NCBI RefSeq assembly: GCF_021545335.1
Contig: NZ_CP089312.1
Span: 2,666,001 to 2,730,000 of the forward strand
From: Streptomyces sp. GQFP
GTDB lineage: Bacteria > Actinomycetota > Actinomycetes > Streptomycetales > Streptomycetaceae
Direction: 5' to 3'
Length of the DNA: 64,000 nt
The notes beneath the pieces are model-generated. The model was given only the letters and a program-made list of their open reading frames with translations. It had not been told where the DNA came from and did no database searches. Below, piece by piece: positions 35,688-46,023 of this stretch. The position numbers and the translations under genes were made by a program. Positions within the stretch are counted from its first letter, which is position 1, and each line of letters begins with the position of its first letter.

Positions 35688-37916
35688 ATGCCCACGACAC
35701 GTGCAAACACCAAGGAACCCGAAACCGCGAACAACCGTGGCCGTTCCGCTGTACGTACGCTGCTGCGCCTGTGGCCGTATGTACGGCCGGTGCGTGTACG
35801 GCTGTTCAGCGCCGCGTTCGTCGCCATACTCGCGTCGTGCATGGGGCTGGTGATCCCGCTCGTCCTGAAGTGGATGGTGGACGGACCGATCGCCGACCGT
35901 GACTCGCGCGGCGTGTGGCTCGGGGCGCTGTGGCTGCTGCTGCTCGGGCTCGGGGAGGCGCTGCTGTTCGGGCTGCGGCGGTGGCTGGTGGCCCGGCCGC
36001 TGGCGGGGGTCGAGGCGGCGATGCGGGCGGATCTGTACCAGCGGCTCCAGCGGCTGCCGGTCGCCTTCCACGACCGCTGGCCGTCCGGACAACTGCTCTC
36101 CCGGGCAACTTCGGACCTGATGCTGCTGCGCATGTTCCTCGCCTTCCCCCTCACATTCCTGCTGGTCAACGCGGTGACGATCCTGGTAGGCGTGATCATC
36201 ATGCTGGTCCAGGACTGGTCGCTGGGGCTGGTGATCCTGGGACCCGCCATCCCCGTACTGATCGTGTGCATCGTCTTCGAGCGGCGCTACCACCTCGTGG
36301 CCCGGCGGGCCCAGGACCAGGTGGGCGACCTGACGACGGTCGTCGAGGAGAGCGTGCTCGGCATCCGGATCATCAAGGGGTTCGGCCGACACCGCAGCCA
36401 GGCACGCGCCTTCCGCGAACTGGCACGGACCCTGCGCGGCACCGAACTGCACAAGGCCCGCCTGCTGTCGTCGATCTGGGCGGTGATCGTCACCCTGCCG
36501 GAACTGGCGATCGGAGCGGCACTGGTGCTGGGCACCGTGCAGGTGGCCGACGGCGACCTCTCGGCAGGCACCCTGGTCGCCTTCCTGTCGACGGCCCTCG
36601 CCCTGCGCTGGCCCGTCGACTCCATCGGCTTCCTCCTGGCAATGAGCCAGGACGCGGCGACAGCCACGGAACGGTACTTCGAGGTGATGGACGAGGGGCC
36701 GGAGGGAGCGGATGAGGCAGGGGAGGCGGGGAGCAAGGCGGTCCCCGGCGGCGGTGTCCCTGCGTCGGCCTCCGGCGGGGCCGGTGCGGCCGGTGGAGCC
36801 GGTGCGGCCGGTGGAGCCGGTGCGGCCGGTGGAGCCGGTGCGGCCGGTGGAGCCGGTGCGGCCGGTGGAGCCGGTGCGGCCGGTGGAGCCGGTGCGGCCG
36901 GTGGAGCCGGTGCGGCCGGTGTGCCTGATGCGGCGGGTGCCTCCGCCGCGACCGACGGGCACGCGACCCCCAACGGCCACTACGGCGCCCCCAAAGGGGC
37001 GCGGGGAACTGCGCGACCAGCCCCCACCGGGCCCGCAGCCAACAACCCGCGACCCGGCGAAGCCATGCCGCCGCGCCCGGGCGCGTCCGACACGGCCGAC
37101 GCCAGCCGCGGCCTGCACTTCCACAACGTCACCTTCCGGTACCCCGACGCCCCCGACAACTCCCCTCCCGTCCTCGACCGCGTCGACCTCCACATCCGTC
37201 CAGGTGAGTCCATGGCCCTCGTCGGGACGACCGGCAGCGGCAAGACCACGCTGACCGCGCTCGTCCCCCGACTGCACGAGGTGACCTCGGGGCGTATCAC
37301 CCTCGACGGGCACGACATCTCCGCCCTGCCCAGAGAAGAGCTGCGCGCCCTGGTCGCCGTCGCCTTCGAGGAGCCCACCCTCTTCTCGGCGAGCGTCGGC
37401 GAGAACGTCCTCATGGGGGCCGGGGAGGAAGCAGGAGAGGCCGAGTTGCGGCACGCGCTGTCCGTCGCTCAGGCCGATTTCGTGCACTCCCTCCCGCAGG
37501 GCATCGACACCCAGGTCGGCGAGCAGGGCCTCAGCCTCTCCGGCGGCCAGCGGCAGCGGCTCGCGCTGGCCCGCGCGGTCGTGGGCAAGCCCAGATTCCT
37601 CGTCCTCGACGACCCCCTGTCCGCGCTGGACGTGCACACGGAGGCCGCCGTCGAGGCCGCGCTGCGCCGGGTCCTCGCCGACACCACCGCCCTGATCGTG
37701 GCGCACCGCCCGTCCACGGTCCTGCTCGCCGACCGTGTCGCCCTGCTCTCCGGCGGCCGGGTCGCCGCCGTGGGCACGCACCACGAGCTCCTGCGGACGA
37801 ACGCCGAGTACGCCTGGCTGATGGCCGGCGCGGACGAGGAGACCGACCGCGACCACGGCCACGGCCACGACGACAGCAGCAGCAGCACCGACAGCTTCGA
37901 GGAGGCCGCCCGATGA
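35688..37916 (+). CDS. ABC exporter half-transporter with repeat-bearing linker
   Basis: 742 residues, about 150 longer than usual. Six membrane helices lie in about 25-330 ([20 protein letters not shown] onward), then a linker at about 344-475, then an ATPase domain with Walker [11 protein letters not shown] (about 513), signature [10 protein letters not shown] and Walker [13 protein letters not shown]. The Walker B glutamate is an aspartate (DD), so this subunit supplies a degenerate ATP site and must pair with the next gene, whose site is intact. The linker holds a Gly/Ala-rich stretch from an 18-base tandem repeat and a translated copy of a dispersed repeat. ATG at 35688 chosen; TTG just before is possible. 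The stop overlaps the next ATG (ATGA). Confidence 0.9.
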   Translation: MPTTRANTKEPETANNRGRSAVRTLLRLWPYVRPVRVRLFSAAFVAILASCMGLVIPLVLKWMVDGPIADRDSRGVWLGALWLLLLGLGEALLFGLRRWLVARPLAGVEAAMRADLYQRLQRLPVAFHDRWPSGQLLSRATSDLMLLRMFLAFPLTFLLVNAVTILVGVIIMLVQDWSLGLVILGPAIPVLIVCIVFERRYHLVARRAQDQVGDLTTVVEESVLGIRIIKGFGRHRSQARAFRELARTLRGTELHKARLLSSIWAVIVTLPELAIGAALVLGTVQVADGDLSAGTLVAFLSTALALRWPVDSIGFLLAMSQDAATATERYFEVMDEGPEGADEAGEAGSKAVPGGGVPASASGGAGAAGGAGAAGGAGAAGGAGAAGGAGAAGGAGAAGGAGAAGGAGAAGVPDAAGASAATDGHATPNGHYGAPKGARGTARPAPTGPAANNPRPGEAMPPRPGASDTADASRGLHFHNVTFRYPDAPDNSPPVLDRVDLHIRPGESMALVGTTGSGKTTLTALVPRLHEVTSGRITLDGHDISALPREELRALVAVAFEEPTLFSASVGENVLMGAGEEAGEAELRHALSVAQADFVHSLPQGIDTQVGEQGLSLSGGQRQRLALARAVVGKPRFLVLDDPLSALDVHTEAAVEAALRRVLADTTALIVAHRPSTVLLADRVALLSGGRVAAVGTHHELLRTNAEYAWLMAGADEETDRDHGHGHDDSSSSTDSFEEAAR
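36783..36925 (+). repeat. 18-base tandem repeat inside the ABC exporter gene
   Basis: Seven exact copies of GGTGCGGCCGGTGGAGCC (36783-36908) plus a partial eighth ending at 36925. Each unit encodes GAAGGA, giving an uncharged flexible linker between membrane and ATPase domains. In-frame copy number changes (18 bases is a multiple of 3) would alter linker length without breaking the protein. Confidence 0.95.
36987..37043 (+). repeat. Dispersed Streptomyces repeat, copy A, within a coding region
   Basis: Starts with a GCCCCC-AAA-GGGGC hairpin and continues GGGGCGCGGGGAACTGCGCG then CCCCCACCGGGCCCGCAGCC. It matches copy B at 19459-19505 over about 47 bases with few differences. Here it is read in frame ([18 protein letters not shown]) in the ABC exporter linker, right after the tandem repeat. 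Confidence 0.8.
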
Positions 37917-39802
37917 CGGCGCCCACGACGACCGCGCCGACCCCCGACGACGAACAACCCCCCGAGCCCCAGACGGAGGCCGCTCTCACCACTGCCCAAC
38001 TCCCCGCCCCCGGCGACCCCTTCGACCAGGACGACCTCCCCACCCCCAAGGGCGCCACCGCCGGCCTGCTCCGCTCCCTCCTCGCCCCGATGAAGGGCCG
38101 GGTCGTCCTCACCGCCGTGCTTCTGCTGCTCCAGCAGGCGGCCGTCCAGGCGGGCCCGCTGCTCGTCGCCTACGCGATCGACAGTGCCGTACCGGCCTTC
38201 CGCGACCACGACAACGGACCGCTCGTCGCCGTCGGCGTCGGCTATCTCCTCTGCGCGCTGGCCTCCGGCGGGCTCCAGTACTGGTTCATCGGATCCGCCG
38301 CCCGGGTCAGCCAGGACGCCCTGCTCGATCTGCGCGGCCGGATCTTCCGGCACGCGCAGGCCCTCAGCCTCGACTTCCACGAGCGCTACACCTCGGGCCG
38401 GCTGATCTCCCGTTCCACGGCGGACGTCGAGTCGCTGCGCGAGCTGCTGAACGACGGACTGCAGGAACTCGTCACCGTCGCCCTGTCGTTCGCGTACATC
38501 TCGGCGACCCTGCTCTGGCTGGACTTCGGCCTCGGCGCGCTCGCCGTCGCGTCCTTCGTCCCCCTCGGCCTCCTCATCCGGTCCTACCGCCGCCGGGCCG
38601 GCCGCGTGTACGGGCTGCGGTCCACCGCCATCGCCTCCGTCATCGTCAAGTTCGTCGAGACGATGAACGGCATCCGGCCGGTGCGCGCGTTCCGCCGCGA
38701 GGCCGTCAACGACGCCGAGTTCGCGGTCCTCAACAAGCGGCACGAGCGCAGGAACGGCGACGCGCTGCTGGAGATGGCCCGTTACGTCGTCAGCTCCCGC
38801 GTCGTCGCCAACACCGCTGTCGCGGCGATGGTGTTGTGGGGCGCCCACCGCGTCGCGGACGACTCGCTCGAACTGGGTGTGCTGGCCGCCGCCGTGCTGT
38901 ATCTGCGCCGGCTGTACGACCCCATCGACCGGCTCGGCATGTTCCTCAACTCCTATCAGTCGGCCACCGCCTCCCTGGAGAAGATCTCCGGGCTGCTCGC
39001 CCAGACACCCTCCGTCCCCGAACCGTCAACTCCCAAGCCGCTTCCGGTACTTGAGTCCGAGCACCCCGGTCGCGAGGTCGTCTTCGACGAGGTCCGGTTC
39101 GCGTACCGCACCGGCGGCGAGGTGCTGCCCCGCTTCGACCTCACCCTCCCGGCCGGGCAGACCGTCGCCGTCGTCGGCTCGACCGGCGCGGGCAAGTCCA
39201 CCCTGGCCAAGCTGCTCGCCCGCTTCTACGACCCCACCGAGGGGCGGATCCTCCTCGACGACGTCGATCTCCGCGACCTTTCCAACTCCGAGCTGCGGCG
39301 CGGGGTCGTGATGGTGACGCAGGAGGCCTTCCTGTTCTCCGGGAGCGTCGCCGACAACATCGCCATAGGCCGCCCGGACGCCGAGCGCGAGGAGATCGAG
39401 CGGGCGGCGAAGGCGATCGGCGCGCACGATTTCATCAGCGCCCTGCCCGAGGGCTACGACACGGACGTACGCAAACGAGGCGGCCGAATCTCCGCCGGGC
39501 AGCGCCAACTGGTCGCGTTCGCACGGGCGTTGCTCGCCGATCCGGCAGTGCTGATCCTCGACGAGGCGACCAGCTCGCTGGACATCCCGGGTGAACGGGC
39601 CGTGCAGCGCGCGATGTCGACGGTGCTGAACGGTCGTACGGCCGTGGTCATCGCGCACCGGCTGTCGACCGTGGAGATCGCCGACCGGGTGCTGGTGATG
39701 GAGCACGGGCGGGTCGTCGAGGACGGGCCGCCGGCCGAACTCATCGCCGGTACGGGCCGGTTCGCGGATCTGCACCGGGCCTGGCGGGACAGCCTTGCAT
39801 GA
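37913..39802 (+). CDS. ABC exporter half-transporter (partner of the preceding gene)
   Basis: 629 residues. The six-helix membrane domain (about 55-350) is followed by an ATPase domain with Walker [11 protein letters not shown] (about 422-430), signature RISAGQRQL and Walker [13 protein letters not shown] with the catalytic glutamate. With the preceding subunit (Asp in place of that glutamate) it forms a heterodimer with one working and one weak ATP site, as in TM287/288-type exporters. Its ATG overlaps the preceding stop (ATGA), which fits 1:1 production. The N-terminal 50 residues are Thr/Pro-rich and disordered. Substrate unknown; the neighbouring sensor/exporter operon suggests drugs or lipids. 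Confidence 0.92.
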   Translation: MTAPTTTAPTPDDEQPPEPQTEAALTTAQLPAPGDPFDQDDLPTPKGATAGLLRSLLAPMKGRVVLTAVLLLLQQAAVQAGPLLVAYAIDSAVPAFRDHDNGPLVAVGVGYLLCALASGGLQYWFIGSAARVSQDALLDLRGRIFRHAQALSLDFHERYTSGRLISRSTADVESLRELLNDGLQELVTVALSFAYISATLLWLDFGLGALAVASFVPLGLLIRSYRRRAGRVYGLRSTAIASVIVKFVETMNGIRPVRAFRREAVNDAEFAVLNKRHERRNGDALLEMARYVVSSRVVANTAVAAMVLWGAHRVADDSLELGVLAAAVLYLRRLYDPIDRLGMFLNSYQSATASLEKISGLLAQTPSVPEPSTPKPLPVLESEHPGREVVFDEVRFAYRTGGEVLPRFDLTLPAGQTVAVVGSTGAGKSTLAKLLARFYDPTEGRILLDDVDLRDLSNSELRRGVVMVTQEAFLFSGSVADNIAIGRPDAEREEIERAAKAIGAHDFISALPEGYDTDVRKRGGRISAGQRQLVAFARALLADPAVLILDEATSSLDIPGERAVQRAMSTVLNGRTAVVIAHRLSTVEIADRVLVMEHGRVVEDGPPAELIAGTGRFADLHRAWRDSLA

Positions 39803-39862
39803 GTACGTGAGCCACAAGTACAGGACAACAGGCACAGGACGGGACCGGGGGACGGCGGAGAA

Positions 39863-41605
39863 ATGATCGACGCGTACGAGGATCCCGGCACGCCCGACTC
39901 CCGGGGCCCCGCCCGTTATCTGCTGTGGCTGGTGCGGCAGCAGTGGCGGCGGTGTGCGGTCGGGGCGCTGCTGGGCAGCAGCTGGACGACGCTGATGGCG
40001 TTGACGCCGTATCTGCTGTCCCGGGCCGTCGACGACGGTCTCGAACCGGGCGACCAGGCCGTGCTGGCGGGCTGGGCGGGCGTGATTCTCGCCGTCGGGA
40101 CGTTCAGCGCGTGGCTGAGCATCATGCGGCACCGGACGATGACCCGGATCCGGATGGACGCCAACTTCCGCACGGTCAAGGTCGTGATCGGGCAGGCCGT
40201 GCGGCTGGGGGCGGCGCTGCCCCGGCAGGTCGGGGCCGGGGAGGTCGTCACGATCGGCGTCGGCGATGTGTCGACGATCGCCCAGTCGCTGACGTTCGTC
40301 GGGCCGGGCGTCGGCGCGTTCGTCTCCTACTGCGTGGTCGCCGGACTGCTGCTGTCGGTGTCACCGGCGCTCGCCGCCGTGATCCTGCTCGGCGTGCCCG
40401 TCGTCGCCGTGCTCATCGGACCGTTGCTGGGGCGGCTGCAGGGAGTCGAGGCGTCGTACCGGGACCGCCAGGGCATCCTGACCGCCCGGATCGGCGACCT
40501 CTCGGGCGGGCTGCGTGTCCTCAACGGCCTCGGCGGCAAAGGGCTGTTCGCCGACGCCTTCCGCCGTGACTCGCGCCGCCTCCAGGAACAGGGGTACCGG
40601 GTCGGGTCGGTGAGCAGCTGGATCCAGGCGCTCGGGGTCGGCCTGCCGACCCTGTTCCTGGCCGTGGTGACCTGGCTCGCGGCCCGGCTGGCCGCCCAAG
40701 GGGACATCTCCGTGGGCGAGTTGGTGTCGGTGTACGGCTATGTCGCCGTGCTGATCGTGCCGGTGGCGTTCTTCATCGAGTGCGGTTTCCAGATCAGCCG
40801 CGCGTTGGTGGCGGCGAGGCGGGTCGTACGGTTCCTGGCGTTGGAGCCGGGCAACGACAGCGGCGTCCTGGACGCGCCCGTGTCTCCCGCCCCGCTGCAC
40901 GACCCGGACTCCGGCGTGACCGTCGTACCGGGGCGGCTGACCGCCCTCGCCGGTGCCCGGCCCGCCGATGCCGTGGCCGTCGTCGACCGGCTCGGCCGGT
41001 TCGCCCCGTCGGCGGCGACCTGGGGCGGCGTACGGCTCGACGAGATCGCCCCGTCCCAGGTGCGCGACCGCATCCTGGTCGCCGACAACGAGGCCGACCT
41101 GTTCGCCGGGACGCTGCGCGAACTGGTCTCCGGGCGCCGGGAGTTGAGCGAGGCGGCCATCGCACGCGCGGTGCACGCGGCCGTCGCCGACGACATCGTC
41201 CTCGGGCTGCCGGACGGCCTCGACTCGGCGATCGACGCCCAGGGCCGCAACCTCTCGGGCGGTCAGCGCCAGCGCGTACGCCTGGTGCGGGCACTGCTCG
41301 CCGACCCCGAGGTGCTGTTGGCCGTCGAACCGACGTCGGCACTGGACGCCCACACCGAGGCCGCGGTAGCGGACCGGCTGCGCTGCGACCGCATGGACCG
41401 TACGACAGTCGTCGCCTCCACCTCACCCCTGCTGCTGGACCGGGCGGACACCGTGTACTACCTGGTCGACGGCAAGACAGCGGCCGTAGGCACCCACCAG
41501 CGGCTCCTCGCGGAGGAACCGGGTTACCGGGCCCTGGTGGCCCGCGACACGGACGAGATAGACGAAGAGGACGGCTTGGAAAGCATCGAGGAGTCCGTAC
41601 GGTGA
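39863..41605 (+). CDS. ABC exporter half-transporter with degenerate Walker A and B
   Basis: 580 residues. The membrane domain (about 20-320) is normal. In the ATPase domain the Walker A region reads LTALAGARPADAVAVV, with no G-x-x-x-x-G-K-T, and Walker B reads VLLAVEPTSALD, lacking its first aspartate, while the signature [10 protein letters not shown] is intact. So this subunit cannot bind and hydrolyse ATP on its own but can complete the partner's site. The next gene shows the opposite pattern. Start ATG at 39863; the stop overlaps the next gene (GTGA). Starts 61 bases after the previous ABC pair, in the same direction. Confidence 0.9.
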   Translation: MIDAYEDPGTPDSRGPARYLLWLVRQQWRRCAVGALLGSSWTTLMALTPYLLSRAVDDGLEPGDQAVLAGWAGVILAVGTFSAWLSIMRHRTMTRIRMDANFRTVKVVIGQAVRLGAALPRQVGAGEVVTIGVGDVSTIAQSLTFVGPGVGAFVSYCVVAGLLLSVSPALAAVILLGVPVVAVLIGPLLGRLQGVEASYRDRQGILTARIGDLSGGLRVLNGLGGKGLFADAFRRDSRRLQEQGYRVGSVSSWIQALGVGLPTLFLAVVTWLAARLAAQGDISVGELVSVYGYVAVLIVPVAFFIECGFQISRALVAARRVVRFLALEPGNDSGVLDAPVSPAPLHDPDSGVTVVPGRLTALAGARPADAVAVVDRLGRFAPSAATWGGVRLDEIAPSQVRDRILVADNEADLFAGTLRELVSGRRELSEAAIARAVHAAVADDIVLGLPDGLDSAIDAQGRNLSGGQRQRVRLVRALLADPEVLLAVEPTSALDAHTEAAVADRLRCDRMDRTTVVASTSPLLLDRADTVYYLVDGKTAAVGTHQRLLAEEPGYRALVARDTDEIDEEDGLESIEESVR

Positions 41606-43377
41606 GCGCCCAACTGCCCGTCGCCGACGCGGCCGATGTCCGCCGGGCCGCCGTCCGGCTCATCCGCGCCGACGCTCCCGCCTTCGCCGCACTCCTGCTG
41701 CTCAACTCCCTCGCTGCCGGTGCCGGGCTTGTCGCGCCCTGGCTGGTCGGGCGGATCATCGACGAGGTGCGGGCGGGGGCCGGGGTCTCCGTCGTGGACC
41801 GGCTCGGACTTGTCATCGTCGTCTGTGCGGTGGGGCAGTTGCTGCTGGCTCGCTGGGCTCGGTACGTGGGGTACCGGTTCGGGGAGCGGACGCTCGCTCG
41901 GGTGCGGGAGGAGTTCGTCGACCGGTCGCTCGCCCTGCCCGCGTCCGTCGTGGAGCGGGCCGGAACCGGGGATCTGACGGCCCGGGGGACGGCCGACGTC
42001 AGCCAGGTCGGCACGACCCTGCGCGATGCCGGGCCCGAACTGCTCATCGCCTCGGTGGAGTGTCTGTTCATCGCCGGTGCCGTGTTCGCCCTCGATCCGC
42101 TGCTCGGGCTGGCCGCAGTGCTCGCGCAGAGCGGTATCTGGTTCGCGTTGCGCTGGTATCTGCGCCGGGCGCGCACCGCGTATCTCGCCGAGGGCTCCGC
42201 CAACTCCGAGGTCGCGGAGATCCTCGCGGCGACCGCCTCCGGCGCGCGCACGGTCGAGGCGTTCGGGCTGGCGGAGCGGCGGGTGGCGGTGAGCCGGGAG
42301 GCGCTGGACGAGTCGCGCCGCAGGCGGCTGCACACGCTGTATCTGCGGTCGATGTTCTTCCCGCCGGTGGAGGTGTCCTACGTCCTTCCCGTGACCGTTG
42401 TGCTGGTGCTGGGCGGCGCGCTGCACGGGCAGGGTGCGGTCAGCCTGGGCGCGGTCGTGGCGGCGGCCCTGTATCTGCGGCAGTTGGAGGCGCCGCTCGA
42501 CCAGGTGCTCACCTGGATGGAGCAACTGCAGTCCAGCAGTGCCTCGTTCGCTCGGGTCGAGGGGCTCGGGCGGGCTCCGAAGGGCGGGTCCGAGGCATCC
42601 CCGGTACCCGTCGGTGACCGGATCGACGTGGTCGGTGTGCGGTATGCGTACGACCGTGGGGGCGAGGTGCTGCGCGGGGTCGATCTGACCGTGCGGCCGG
42701 GTGAACGGCTCGCGGTGGTGGGGCCCTCGGGCGCGGGCAAGACGACGCTGTGCCGGCTGCTCGCGGGGATCGACGAGCCTCGTTCGGGCACGGTGACCGT
42801 GGGCGGCGTACCGATCGCCGCGCTGGGGCCCGAGGAGCTGCGACGGCAGGTCGTGCTGGTCACCCAGGAGCACCATGTCTTCCTCGGCACGGTCCGGGAC
42901 AATCTCCTGATCGCCGAACCGGCCGCCACGGACGCCGAGTTGTGGGCCGCGCTGGCCGCCGTAGGCGCCGCCGACTGGGTGCGCGAGCTGCCGGCCGGTC
43001 TTGACACCGAGCTGGGCCCCGACGGGGAGTCGACCGACGGTTCGCGGGCGCAGCAACTGGCCCTGGCCCGGGTCGTGTTGGCCGACCCGCACACGCTGAT
43101 CCTGGACGAGGCGACGGCGCTGCTCGATCCGACGACCGCGCGTCACACCGAGCGCGCGCTGGCCGCCGTACTCGAAGGGCGGACGGTGATCGCGATCGCG
43201 CACCGGCTGCACACCGCGCACGACGCGGACCGGGTGGCCGTGATGGAGGAGGGGCTGCTCACCGAACTCGGCACGCACGAGGGGCTGGTGGCGGCGGACG
43301 GGGCGTACGCGGCGCTGTGGCGGTCGTGGCACGGGGAGCAGCAGCAGTCCGGGCCCTTGAAGGGCGAACACCCCTGA
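41602..43377 (+). CDS. ABC exporter half-transporter with degenerate signature motif
   Basis: 591 residues. Six membrane helices at about 20-300, then an ATPase domain with intact Walker A GPSGAGKTTL (about 374-383) and Walker B TLILDEATALLDP, but the LSGGQ signature is replaced by STDGSRAQQL. With the preceding gene this gives exactly one consensus site (Walker motifs of this chain plus the LSGGQ of the partner) and one fully degenerate site. The GTG start overlaps the preceding stop (GTGA). Four loosely related 17-base units around 43357-43424 cross its stop codon. Confidence 0.9.
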   Translation: MSAQLPVADAADVRRAAVRLIRADAPAFAALLLLNSLAAGAGLVAPWLVGRIIDEVRAGAGVSVVDRLGLVIVVCAVGQLLLARWARYVGYRFGERTLARVREEFVDRSLALPASVVERAGTGDLTARGTADVSQVGTTLRDAGPELLIASVECLFIAGAVFALDPLLGLAAVLAQSGIWFALRWYLRRARTAYLAEGSANSEVAEILAATASGARTVEAFGLAERRVAVSREALDESRRRRLHTLYLRSMFFPPVEVSYVLPVTVVLVLGGALHGQGAVSLGAVVAAALYLRQLEAPLDQVLTWMEQLQSSSASFARVEGLGRAPKGGSEASPVPVGDRIDVVGVRYAYDRGGEVLRGVDLTVRPGERLAVVGPSGAGKTTLCRLLAGIDEPRSGTVTVGGVPIAALGPEELRRQVVLVTQEHHVFLGTVRDNLLIAEPAATDAELWAALAAVGAADWVRELPAGLDTELGPDGESTDGSRAQQLALARVVLADPHTLILDEATALLDPTTARHTERALAAVLEGRTVIAIAHRLHTAHDADRVAVMEEGLLTELGTHEGLVAADGAYAALWRSWHGEQQQSGPLKGEHP

Positions 43378-43462
43378 AGGGTAGACACCCCGAAGGGCGG
43401 AAGTCCTCGAAGGATGAATGGTCCGTATAGCGAACATGACCAACCGAGCAACGGACTGTTTC

Positions 43463-43517
43463 CAGCCAACTTCTTGACGCGGTCCTGACAGTATATGCGC
43501 TCGCCTGGCACTCTTCC
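43463..43517 (+). promoter_or_regulatory. Element upstream of first M4 protease, shared with second
   Basis: CAGCCAAC, then GGTC, TGACA and CACTCTTCC occur at offsets 0, 18, 23 and 46, the same offsets as at 45969-46023 upstream of the other M4 protease gene. About 31 of 55 bases agree, although the rest of the spacers do not. Likely a common promoter/operator or transcript leader. The other bases of 43378-43674 hold no supportable gene. Confidence 0.55.
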
Positions 43518-43674
43518 CACGGCACCTTCACAGCTGCTCCACAGCAACACGTCACAAGCGACATCGCTGTGTTCGTCGCCGCGCATCCGCACGCACCTGT
43601 TCTGCCCCGGACGGACGACCACCGTCCGGTCCCCCCTGGCCGCTCGACCCGCGGCCATGCAGAAGGAGTCAGTG

Positions 43675-45762
43675 TTGAGACGCCAGTCCCACAGACGCAC
43701 CCCCCACGCAACCCCCCACACCAGCACCACCTCGTTCTCCCGCTCCACCCAGCGACGGGTCGCCACCGGCGCCCTCGTCGCCGTAACCGCCTTGCTGGCA
43801 GCGGCCGTTCAGGCCGGTGCCGCCACCGCAGCCCCGGAGAAGGCACCGTCGGCCGCGGGCAAGGTCATACCGGGCGCCGAGTCGATCAAGCTGTCCCCCG
43901 CCCAGCGCGCCGCGCTCCTCGCCGAGGCCAACGCCACCAAGGCGGAGACCGCCAAGGAACTCGGCCTGGGCGCCAAGGAGAAGCTCGTCGTCCGTGACGT
44001 CCTCAAGGACGGCGACGGCACCGTGCACACGCGGTACGAGCGCACGTACGACGGACTCCCGGTCCTGGGCGGCGACCTGGTCGTCGACACCGCCAAGTCC
44101 GGTGCCACGGAAGGCGTCGTGAAGGCGACCCGCGCCACCATCAAGGTCGCGTCCCTGACGCCGAAGATCGCCGCCGCGAAGGCGGAGACCCAGGCGCTGG
44201 GCGCGGCGAAGGCGGAGGAGGCCAAGAGCCCCGACGTCAACAAGGCGCCGCGCAAGGTGATCTGGGCGGCGAGCGGCACCCCCGTACTCGCCTACGAGAC
44301 GGTCGTCGGCGGCTTCCAGCACGACGGCACCCCGCAGGAGCTGCACGTCATCACGGACGCCACCTCGGGCGCGAAGCTGTTCGAGTGGGAGGCGGTCGAG
44401 ACCGGCACCGGCAACACGGTGTACAGCGGCACGGTCGACCTCACCACCACGCAGTCCGGGTCGACGTACAACCTGACGGACGGCGCGCGCGGCGCCCACA
44501 AGACGTACAACCTGAACCGCGGCACCTCCGGCACCGGCACCCTCTTCTCGGGCTCCGACGACGTGTGGGGCAACGGCCTGCCGTCGAACCTGGAGTCGGC
44601 CGGCGCCGACGCCCACTACGGCGCGGCTCTGACCTGGGACTACTACAAGAACGTGCACGGGCGTTCCGGTATCCGGGGCGACGGCGTCGGCGCGTACTCG
44701 CGCGTCCACTACGGCAACAACTACGTCAACGCCTTCTGGCAGGACGCCTGCTTCTGCATGACGTACGGCGACGGCTCGGGCAACGCCAACCCGCTGACGT
44801 CCATCGACGTGGCCGCGCACGAGATGACGCACGGCCTCACCTCCAACACGGCCGGCCTCAACTACAGCGGTGAGTCAGGCGGGTTGAACGAGGCGACCTC
44901 GGACATCTTCGGCTCGACGGTCGAGTTCTACGCCAACAACTCCTCCGACGTCGGTGACTACCTCATCGGCGAGGAGATCAACATCAACGGCGACGGCACG
45001 CCGCTGCGTTACATGGACAAGCCGAGCAAGGACGGTTCGTCCAGGGACAGTTGGTACTCGGGCATCGGGTCGATCGACGTGCACTACTCGTCGGGTCCCG
45101 CGAACCACTTCTTCTACCTGCTCTCCGAGGGCAGCGGCGCCAAGACCATCAACGGGGTCAGCTACGACTCGGCCACCTCGGACGGGCTGCCGGTGACCGG
45201 CATCGGCCGGGACAAGGCGGAGAAGATCTGGTTCCGCGCGCTCACCACGAAGTTCACGTCGACCACCAACTACGCGGCGGCCCGCACCGGCACGCTCGCG
45301 GCGACGGGTGAGCTGTACGGCACGACGAGCGCCGAGTACACGGCCGTGCAGAACGCGTGGGCCGGTATCAACGTCGGTACACGTCCGGGCGGTGGCGGTG
45401 GCACCGGGACCTCCTTCGAGTCCACGGCCGCCGTATCGATTCCGGACAACGGTGCCGCGGTGACCTCGTCGCTCGCGGTCACCGGGATCACCGGCAACGC
45501 GCCGACCAACCTGGTCGTCACGCCGGACATCACGCACACCTGGCGCGGCGACCTCGTCGTCGATCTGGTGGCCCCTGACGGGTCGGTCTACAACCTGAAG
45601 CCGTTCAGTTCCTCGGACTCGGGCGACGACGTGAACGAGCCGTACACGGTGAACGCCTCGTCCGAGGTCGCCAACGGGACCTGGGTGTTGAGGGTCCAGG
45701 ACCGGGCGGCCCAGGACGTCGGCACGATCAACGGCTGGAAGATCACGTTCCCGACGGCCTGA
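43675..45762 (+). CDS. Secreted M4 (thermolysin-type) metalloprotease with P domain
   Basis: 695 residues. The long signal peptide (QRRVATGALVAVTALLAAAV) is followed by an FTP/PepSY propeptide (LGLGAKEKLVVRDVLKDGDG to about 225), the M4 catalytic domain with H382-E-M-T-H386 and Glu406 in GGLNEATSD, and a C-terminal proprotein-convertase P domain (about 570-690: IPDNGAAVTSSLAV, DITHTWRGDLVVDL). The propeptide should act as inhibitor/chaperone and be removed. The TTG at 43675 was chosen because AAGGAG is 6 bases upstream; a GTG 3 bases earlier is possible. A paralogue without the P domain follows. Terminator downstream. Confidence 0.93.
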   Translation: MRRQSHRRTPHATPHTSTTSFSRSTQRRVATGALVAVTALLAAAVQAGAATAAPEKAPSAAGKVIPGAESIKLSPAQRAALLAEANATKAETAKELGLGAKEKLVVRDVLKDGDGTVHTRYERTYDGLPVLGGDLVVDTAKSGATEGVVKATRATIKVASLTPKIAAAKAETQALGAAKAEEAKSPDVNKAPRKVIWAASGTPVLAYETVVGGFQHDGTPQELHVITDATSGAKLFEWEAVETGTGNTVYSGTVDLTTTQSGSTYNLTDGARGAHKTYNLNRGTSGTGTLFSGSDDVWGNGLPSNLESAGADAHYGAALTWDYYKNVHGRSGIRGDGVGAYSRVHYGNNYVNAFWQDACFCMTYGDGSGNANPLTSIDVAAHEMTHGLTSNTAGLNYSGESGGLNEATSDIFGSTVEFYANNSSDVGDYLIGEEININGDGTPLRYMDKPSKDGSSRDSWYSGIGSIDVHYSSGPANHFFYLLSEGSGAKTINGVSYDSATSDGLPVTGIGRDKAEKIWFRALTTKFTSTTNYAAARTGTLAATGELYGTTSAEYTAVQNAWAGINVGTRPGGGGGTGTSFESTAAVSIPDNGAAVTSSLAVTGITGNAPTNLVVTPDITHTWRGDLVVDLVAPDGSVYNLKPFSSSDSGDDVNEPYTVNASSEVANGTWVLRVQDRAAQDVGTINGWKITFPTA

Positions 45763-45817
45763 ACACACAGCATGTAAGGGCCCGTTGGGGCACTGTTCAG
45801 AACCCGTGAACGACACG

Positions 45818-45853
45818 GCGCCGCCCCGGTGGATCAACTCACCGGGGCGGCGC
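45818..45853 (+). terminator. Terminator after the first M4 protease
   Basis: Perfect 14-base stem (GCGCCGCCCCGGTG and complement), 8-base loop, followed by TTCCTTT. Located 55 bases past the stop. The 356-base gap to the next gene also contains a putative control element at 45969-46023. Confidence 0.85.
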
Positions 45854-45968
45854 TTCCTTTGCTGCCCCTGTACTGCGGTTTTGTTGCCACCGTGCCTGAT
45901 CTTTAGCACCGCTTTACCAAGATCGCGCCGCGTTACATACACGAAACGTTCATCCGGCAGTTGGTTTT

Positions 45969-46023
45969 CAGCCAACATCACTTGAAGGTCATGACATGTA
46001 CGCGCCCTCAATGCCACTCTTCC
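45969..46023 (+). promoter_or_regulatory. Element upstream of second M4 protease
   Basis: Counterpart of 43463-43517 with the same blocks at identical spacing (CAGCCAAC, GGTC, TGACA, CACTCTTCC). It lies about 100-150 bases ahead of the GTG start. TTGG-TTTTCA-GCCAA just here can form a small hairpin. Confidence 0.55.

Noticed and set aside
36783..36925. CRISPR-like array
   Set aside because: Units are contiguous 18-base copies without spacers and lie within a coding frame.
35640..37868. 742-codon minus-strand frame opposite the ABC exporter
   Set aside because: It is a mirror of the ABC gene; its TGRTGS repeats merely reflect the 18-base tandem repeat.
43357..43424. Four loose 17-base repeats across the end of the last ABC gene
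   Set aside because: Similarity is weak after the GAAGG core; no functional reading could be supported.
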